Shown here: positions 7,751 to 11,560 of the stretch, one piece after another | How positions within the stretch are numbered: the stretch's first letter is position 1 | Layout of the letters: every line of letters begins with the position of its first letter | NCBI GenBank assembly: GCA_964504155.1 | Contig: CAZDCZ010000089.1 | Location: forward strand, 1-11,560 | Source: CAZDCZ01 sp964504155 | GTDB taxonomy: Bacteria > Bacteroidota > Bacteroidia > Bacteroidales > UBA12077 | DNA: 11,560 nucleotides | Direction of reading: 5' to 3' | Notes under the pieces: generated by a model | Databases searched by the model: none | What the model was told of the DNA's origin: nothing | What the model saw: the letters and a program-made list of their open reading frames with translations, nothing else | Position numbers and translations under genes: made by a program

Positions 7751-7785
7751 GTTAACGCTATTAAATCAATGTTAAAGATTGTTAA
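7751..7785. promoter_or_regulatory. Phased GTTAA array, likely response-regulator operator
   Basis: GTTAA occurs at 7751, 7771 and 7781, with a weaker ATTAA at 7760, giving spacings of about 9, 11 and 10 bp (one helical turn). The GTTAA-N5-GTTAA core at 7771-7785 has the tandem form bound by OmpR/PhoB-type regulators such as CpxR (GTAAA-N5-GTAAA). It sits directly upstream of the promoter of the kinase-regulator operon, so autoregulation by the regulator encoded at 9474 is the simplest reading. Confidence 0.5.
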
Positions 7786-7789
7786 ATAA

Positions 7790-7820
7790 TTTAGAATGAG
7801 TGTTTCTAATTATATCTTTG
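7790..7820 (+). promoter_or_regulatory. Promoter of the two-component operon (TTTA-N19-TATCTTTG)
   Basis: TATCTTTG at 7813-7820 matches the -7 consensus TAnnTTTG exactly. TTTA at 7790-7793 is one base from TTTG, with a 19-bp spacer. Transcription would start near 7826, about 70 nt before the kinase gene. The GTTAA array ends 4 bp upstream of the -33 element, a position typical of activator sites. Confidence 0.6.
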
Positions 7821-7894
7821 TAAAGAGTTACTAATTTTATATCATAAAAAATATTATTTAAATAAAGTATTAAGTAATATTTTATTCGTTAAGT

Positions 7895-9490
7895 ATGAGA
7901 AAAAAAACTATTTGGATACTAACTATCGTTTTATCAATTACATTAATTGGATTAATATTATTGCAATATTTTTGGATAAAAAATGCAATAAATATTAAAG
8001 AACAACAATTCGATCAATTAGTTAGTAATAGTTTGAGTAATATTATTGATGAAGTAGAGAAAAAAGAAATGATATATCAAATTTCTAACGAAACAGGTCC
8101 ATATTATTCAAATACTTCAACAGATACTCAATCAACAAATTATAAATTAAATAAGCTAAAACAAAGTAGATATGGTTTAAAAACTATTGACGAGAAGAAG
8201 GAAATATATACAATTAGTAATCCGGATTCAATATCGTTAAAATCAAATATGAATTTATTCTCAAGTAGTAGTAATAAATTTAGTTCGAAGAATGTTTTTA
8301 AATTATCAAGCGACAAAAAAAATAAATTACTAAACAATTTTAATCTTGATTCTCGATTTGCGGCAAATTTTATAGATAAAACTATTCTTGTCGAAAATGT
8401 AGTAAATAAACTTATTCAGGTTGATGTTGATATAAAAGAAAGAATAGATAAAAATACATTATCAGAAATTATTAAAGAAGAGTTTAAAAAAAATAATATA
8501 AATATTGATTTTGAATTTTGTGTTATCGGAAAAGATAATAATATAGTTTTTACTTCAGATAATTATTCTGAAGATAACAGACATAAAATATATTGCGAAA
8601 GATTATTTCCAAATGATTTTTTTGCGAAAAATAATTTTTTAAATATTTACTTTCCAAGTAAAATGGAGTATATTTGGGTTTCTACAGGTTTTATTTCAGT
8701 TACTTCAATAATATTAACACTAGTAATAATTTTAGGCTTTGTTCTCTCTATTCATATTATGTTTAAGCAAAAAAGGTTAGCAATAATAAAAAACGATTTT
8801 GTTAATAATATGACCCACGAATTAAAAACTCCAATATCAACAATATCGCTTGCTGCTCAAATGATGAAAGATAAAAGTATTCCCGATGAAAAGAAAAATA
8901 TCGATAATATTTCGGAAATAATATTTGAAGAAAGTAAAAGATTGAGTTTTCAAGTAGAAAAAGTATTAAAAACAGCATTATTCGAGCAGGGTAAAATAAA
9001 ATTGAATAAACAGGAGTTAGATGTTCATAAAATAATAAATAATGTAATAAATAATTTTCAAATACAAATTGAAAACAAAAATGGCTATTTAGTTAAAGAA
9101 TTAAATGCTAAGGCTTCAAAAATTTATGTTGACGAAGTTCATTTTACAAATATTATTTTTAATTTGTTCGATAATGCAGTAAAATATTGTAAAGAATTTC
9201 CCGAAATTAAAATTAGTACAGAGAGTAATAAAAAAGGAATATTTATTAGTATTGCCGATAAAGGAATTGGAATTAAGAAATCTGATCAGAAAAAAATATT
9301 TGAGCAATTTTATAGAGTTTATACAGGAAACTTGCACAATGTAAAAGGATTTGGACTGGGACTTAATTATGTAAAAAAAATTGTTGATGAGCATAACGGA
9401 GAAATAAGTCTTAATAGTACATATAATAAAGGAACAACATTTAAAATATTTATCCCATCAAATAATAGTTATAATGGAAAAGAAAATTGA
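7895..9490 (+). CDS. Sensor histidine kinase (two membrane segments, no HAMP)
   Basis: This is the membrane sensor of a two-component system. Its 531 residues hold a first membrane helix at about 6-27, a periplasmic sensor region at 28-257 that resembles no domain I know and is rich in Ser, Asn and Lys, and a second helix at about 262-289. The cytoplasmic part has the phosphoacceptor His308 in NNMTHELKTPIS, the N-box NLFDNAVKY (Asn423, Asn427), the G1 box DKGIGI from Asp455, an F-box IFEQFYRV (468-475), and the G2 box GFGLGL at 485-490. Only about 12 residues separate helix 2 from the HisKA domain, so no HAMP domain fits. The stop overlaps the regulator start by 17 bp, which fixes the partner. 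The overall layout resembles the RprX-type kinases of Bacteroides; the signal is unknown. Confidence 0.95.
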   Translation: MRKKTIWILTIVLSITLIGLILLQYFWIKNAINIKEQQFDQLVSNSLSNIIDEVEKKEMIYQISNETGPYYSNTSTDTQSTNYKLNKLKQSRYGLKTIDEKKEIYTISNPDSISLKSNMNLFSSSSNKFSSKNVFKLSSDKKNKLLNNFNLDSRFAANFIDKTILVENVVNKLIQVDVDIKERIDKNTLSEIIKEEFKKNNINIDFEFCVIGKDNNIVFTSDNYSEDNRHKIYCERLFPNDFFAKNNFLNIYFPSKMEYIWVSTGFISVTSIILTLVIILGFVLSIHIMFKQKRLAIIKNDFVNNMTHELKTPISTISLAAQMMKDKSIPDEKKNIDNISEIIFEESKRLSFQVEKVLKTALFEQGKIKLNKQELDVHKIINNVINNFQIQIENKNGYLVKELNAKASKIYVDEVHFTNIIFNLFDNAVKYCKEFPEIKISTESNKKGIFISIADKGIGIKKSDQKKIFEQFYRVYTGNLHNVKGFGLGLNYVKKIVDEHNGEISLNSTYNKGTTFKIFIPSNNSYNGKEN

Positions 9491-10163
9491 AATTTTACTC
9501 GCAGAAGATGATGAGAATTTAGGCCCATTATTAAAAGAATACCTTATTGCAAAAGGATATAATACAGAACTCTTTAAAAATGGAGAAGTTGCATTAAAAG
9601 GCTTTAAAAAAAATAAGTATAATTTATGTATTTTAGATATTATGATGCCTAAAATGGACGGATTTACTCTTGCAAAAGAAATTCGCATGACTAACTCGAA
9701 AGTGCCTTTTATTTTTCTAACAGCTAAAACATTGAAAGATGATATTTTAGAAGGATTTGCAATAGGGGCAGATGACTATATTACTAAGCCGTTTAGTATG
9801 GAGGAGTTGTTATTTAGAATTAAGGCAATTGTAAGAAGAGCGAATATTGAAACCGAAGTTTCTAATCAAGAAAAATATTATATCGGCGATTATTTGTTCG
9901 ATGCTAAAAAGCAAATACTCTCGATTAACGATAAACAACAAAAATTAACAACAAAAGAATCGGAATTACTAAAATTGTTGGCAAATAATATTAATAGTAT
10001 TCTTGAGCGAAATTTTGCCCTGAAAACTATTTGGGAAGAAGACAGCTATTTTAATGCTCGAAGTATGGATGTGTATATTACAAAATTGAGAAAGTATTTA
10101 AAAGAAGATGATAAAATACAAATTCTAAATATTCATGGTAAAGGATATAAATTAATTGTATAA
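9474..10163 (+). CDS. OmpR/PhoB-family response regulator
   Basis: This is the cytoplasmic DNA-binding partner of the upstream kinase. The receiver domain (1-121) has the acidic pocket E11-D12-D13, phosphoacceptor Asp55 in CILDIMMPKMDG, switch Thr83 in FLTAK and Lys105 in ITKPF. The C-terminal winged-helix domain (about 135-229) shows LTTKESELLKLLA at 158-170, the recognition region ARSMDVYITKLRKYL and the wing ending HGKGYKLIV. The 229 residues are typical. The ATG at 9474 lies inside the kinase gene, suggesting translational coupling. It resembles RprY of Bacteroides, though orthology cannot be settled here. Its likely target includes the GTTAA array at 7751-7785. Confidence 0.95.
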   Translation: MEKKIEILLAEDDENLGPLLKEYLIAKGYNTELFKNGEVALKGFKKNKYNLCILDIMMPKMDGFTLAKEIRMTNSKVPFIFLTAKTLKDDILEGFAIGADDYITKPFSMEELLFRIKAIVRRANIETEVSNQEKYYIGDYLFDAKKQILSINDKQQKLTTKESELLKLLANNINSILERNFALKTIWEEDSYFNARSMDVYITKLRKYLKEDDKIQILNIHGKGYKLIV

Positions 10164-10169
10164 ATAACT

Positions 10170-10712
10170 ATGATTAATAATAAAAAAAATGAAATTAGAA
10201 ATAAGATAAGAGAATTTAAAAAGAATTTTTCTTTAGATGAAAAGAAAGAAAAATCAGATATCATTCTTAATAAGTTAGAAAAAATAAGTTTGTTCAATAA
10301 TGCAGACACTATTATGCTTTATTGGTCGATGAATGATGAAGTTAATACTCACAGTTTTATTTTAAAATGGTATAAGAAAAAGAAAATTATTTTGCCAGCA
10401 GTTAGAGGAGAAAATCTAGAGTTGAAAGTTTTTTCGGGTATAGAAAGCATGAAAGAAGGTGAGTCTTATAAAATATTGGAACCTGTAGGAGAAACATTTT
10501 TAGATTATGATAAAATAGATATTATTGTAGTCCCCGGAGTAGCTTTCGATAAAAGTTGTAATCGACTTGGTAGAGGAAAAGCATATTATGATAAGTTGTT
10601 GAAGAATTGTAATGCGAAAAAAATTGGAATATGTTTCGATTTTCAGATTGTAAACGAAGTACCGGTCGACGAACATGATATAAAAATGGATATTGTAATA
10701 TCAGATAAATAA
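10170..10712 (+). CDS. ygfA: 5-formyltetrahydrofolate cyclo-ligase
   Basis: This enzyme (EC 6.3.3.2) uses ATP to convert 5-formyltetrahydrofolate to 5,10-methenyltetrahydrofolate, returning the storage folate to one-carbon metabolism. The 180 residues match the family. The N-terminus has the basic helix (NEIRNKIREFKKNFS) and the substrate region reads LYWSMNDEVNT at 50-60. The diagnostic C-terminal block runs VPGVAFDKSCNRLGRGKAYYDK at 121-142, shown here as PGVAFD plus RLGRGKAYYD; the common GxGxGYYD is GRGKAYYD in this copy. It starts 6 bp after the regulator stop and is probably cotranscribed with it. Confidence 0.92.
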   Translation: MINNKKNEIRNKIREFKKNFSLDEKKEKSDIILNKLEKISLFNNADTIMLYWSMNDEVNTHSFILKWYKKKKIILPAVRGENLELKVFSGIESMKEGESYKILEPVGETFLDYDKIDIIVVPGVAFDKSCNRLGRGKAYYDKLLKNCNAKKIGICFDFQIVNEVPVDEHDIKMDIVISDK

Positions 10713-10724
10713 TAAGTTGTTTTT

Positions 10725-11234
10725 GTGGAAAAAATAAATATAAAATCACGCGAATTGTTTCAAAATAGAAAATATCGCATCGAAACAGCACCATTAATTA
10801 TTGCCGTTAAGATTAAAACACCGCAAAATATTGGAAACATAATACGATTGGCAGATAATATTGGATGCGAAAAAATTATTTTTATCGATAATAAACCTTA
10901 TCCTAAAGTATCGAAAATAAAAATTACAGCATCATCAAGTTTAAATTCTGTAAAATGGGAGTTTCTTTCTCCCGACGAAATAAAAGATATTATTCCTAAT
11001 AATTATACAGTTTATGCTGTTGAAACATCTGCCGATTCAGAAAATATTTACGATATTTCTTTTTCGAAGAAATCGGTATTTATTGTAGGTAACGAAATTC
11101 GAGGTATCGATAACGATATCTTAAAACTATCCGATAAAATTATTCATATTCCTATGACAGGGAAAAATAAATCGATGAATGTTTCTCATGCTTTTTCTGT
11201 TGTTCTTTTTGAATGGTTACGACAGCAATTGTAA
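10725..11234 (+). CDS. SpoU/TrmH-type RNA 2'-O-ribose methyltransferase
   Basis: This is a SPOUT-class methyltransferase that would use S-adenosylmethionine to methylate the ribose 2'-OH of a tRNA or rRNA; the target nucleotide cannot be told. The 169 residues comprise the catalytic domain with no extra N-terminal RNA-binding domain. Motif 1 is KTPQNIGNIIRLADNIG at 31-47, with Asn35 and the catalytic Arg41. Motif 2 is VFIVGNEIRGID at 118-129 with Glu124. Motif 3 is IPMTGKNKSMNVSHAFSVV at 142-160, which builds the knot. It begins with GTG at 10725, 12 bp after the cyclo-ligase. It is the last gene of the operon. Confidence 0.9.
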   Translation: MEKINIKSRELFQNRKYRIETAPLIIAVKIKTPQNIGNIIRLADNIGCEKIIFIDNKPYPKVSKIKITASSSLNSVKWEFLSPDEIKDIIPNNYTVYAVETSADSENIYDISFSKKSVFIVGNEIRGIDNDILKLSDKIIHIPMTGKNKSMNVSHAFSVVLFEWLRQQL

Positions 11235-11303
11235 ATAGTTAATTTGTTTATATAATACAGGGTTTATAGGATCACTTTAAAAAGTTGTGGAGAATCATTA
11301 TAA

Positions 11304-11386
11304 TTCGGGCTGAAAGCCCAATTTAATTTAGCCCGATGGCAACGCCTCGGGTTAGATTATAGATCATTTTGACGTCCTGAAAGGAC
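11304..11386. repeat. Cluster of three palindromes (REP-like element)
   Basis: Three hairpins follow one another: GGGCT-GAA-AGCCC (11307-11319); a longer imperfect one (11329-11354) with CCCGA/TCGGG and GGC/GCC stems around an AAC loop and one bulged T; and GTCCT-GAA-AGGAC (11374-11386). The outer two share the core CTGAAAG. Such palindromes next to a Y1 transposase are the hallmark of REP elements mobilised by RAYT proteins. The third hairpin lies within the end of the transposase remnant. GC content is well above the surrounding DNA. Confidence 0.75.
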
Positions 11387-11560
11387 AACACTCCAAAGAT
11401 ATTTTTCGTTATAATCAATACCATATTCTTCCAAAAACATTAAATATTCTTCTTTATAACTCATCTTTTGATGATGTTTTTACTGAAACTGAATGTATTG
11501 TTTTGTCGTGTAACGAAGGACTTACCGAGAAACCTCCATATCCACCTTGCCATGCAAATT
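11357..11560 (-). pseudogene. REP-associated tyrosine (Y1/IS200-like) transposase, broken 3' end
   Basis: The window holds only the C-terminal part of this gene; the rest lies beyond the right edge. From 11558 the minus strand reads FAWQGGYGGFSVSPS, the conserved block that follows the catalytic Tyr region in RAYT/IS200-like transposases. It soon loses frame and ends at 11454. In another frame the conserved end continues as HHQKMSYKEEYLMFLEEYG, then IDYNEKYLW, stopping at 11357. The switch is near 11497-11503, and TAA at 11482-11480 adds a nonsense codon in the second frame. The protein is therefore inactive here. Its last dozen codons lie inside the third palindrome. The upstream catalytic HUH motif cannot be seen. 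Confidence 0.75.

Noticed and set aside
7687..7755. A 22-codon plus-strand ORF (ATG at 7687) that could be a leader peptide before the kinase gene.
   Set aside because: It lies upstream of the assigned kinase promoter, has no clear ribosome site, and overlaps the stems better explained as RNA structure. No attenuation-type codon run is present.
8658..8830. Absence of a HAMP domain in the sensor kinase as a novelty.
   Set aside because: Kinases with two membrane helices and a direct link to HisKA are common in Bacteroidota.
9116..9394. Minus-strand 92-codon ORF within the kinase gene.
   Set aside because: It lies opposite the conserved kinase ATPase domain and its composition (Phe, Asn, Ile) is what antisense reading of AT-rich coding DNA gives.

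Overview
The window looks like ordinary chromosomal DNA from a low-GC member of the Bacteroidota, probably Bacteroidales-like. Four things point there: the acpP-fabF-rnc order followed by an IPExxxVDY-type protein, weak or absent Shine-Dalgarno sequences, promoters that fit the Bacteroidota pattern (TTTG, 19-20 bp, TAnnTTTG), and a REP-associated transposase remnant with the palindromes typical of these genomes. The assignment rests on gene content and motifs, not on a marker-gene comparison.

Layout. Positions 55-2240 (+) encode a YitT-type membrane protein and a membrane-anchored M23 peptidase whose usual HxH motif reads HLD. Positions 2241-3040 hold no intact gene. They contain a decayed small lipoprotein gene (about 2472-3040) that can be read through one nonsense codon and one frameshift, and its 3' end overlaps purN (3031-3609, -). 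The divergent purN/acpP spacer carries an operator-like palindrome and a good acpP promoter. Positions 3806-7638 (+) are a tight run: acpP, fabF, rnc, an IPExxxVDY-type protein and an M42 aminopeptidase.

Positions 7639-7894 are a structured regulatory spacer. It has a strong hairpin whose T-tract faces the minus strand, a second small stem, a possible minus-strand -7 element, a roughly 10-bp-phased GTTAA array and a promoter for the next operon. That operon (7895-11234, +) encodes a sensor kinase and an overlapping OmpR-type response regulator, then a 5-formyltetrahydrofolate cyclo-ligase and a SpoU/TrmH-type RNA methyltransferase. The end of the window (11304-11560) holds three consecutive palindromes and the broken 3' end of a REP-associated Y1 transposase on the minus strand, which runs off the edge.

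How the genes fit together. AcpP and FabF are the carrier and the elongating condensing enzyme of fatty acid synthesis; RNase III shares their operon, as is common. The two-component system probably controls its own promoter through the GTTAA array. A small RNA transcribed away from it would fall under the same array, but this is a hypothesis. I see no defence system, CRISPR array, tRNA or rRNA, and no clear large undescribed system. The best leads are the 7637-7785 spacer, the two pseudogenes and the purN/acpP palindrome.
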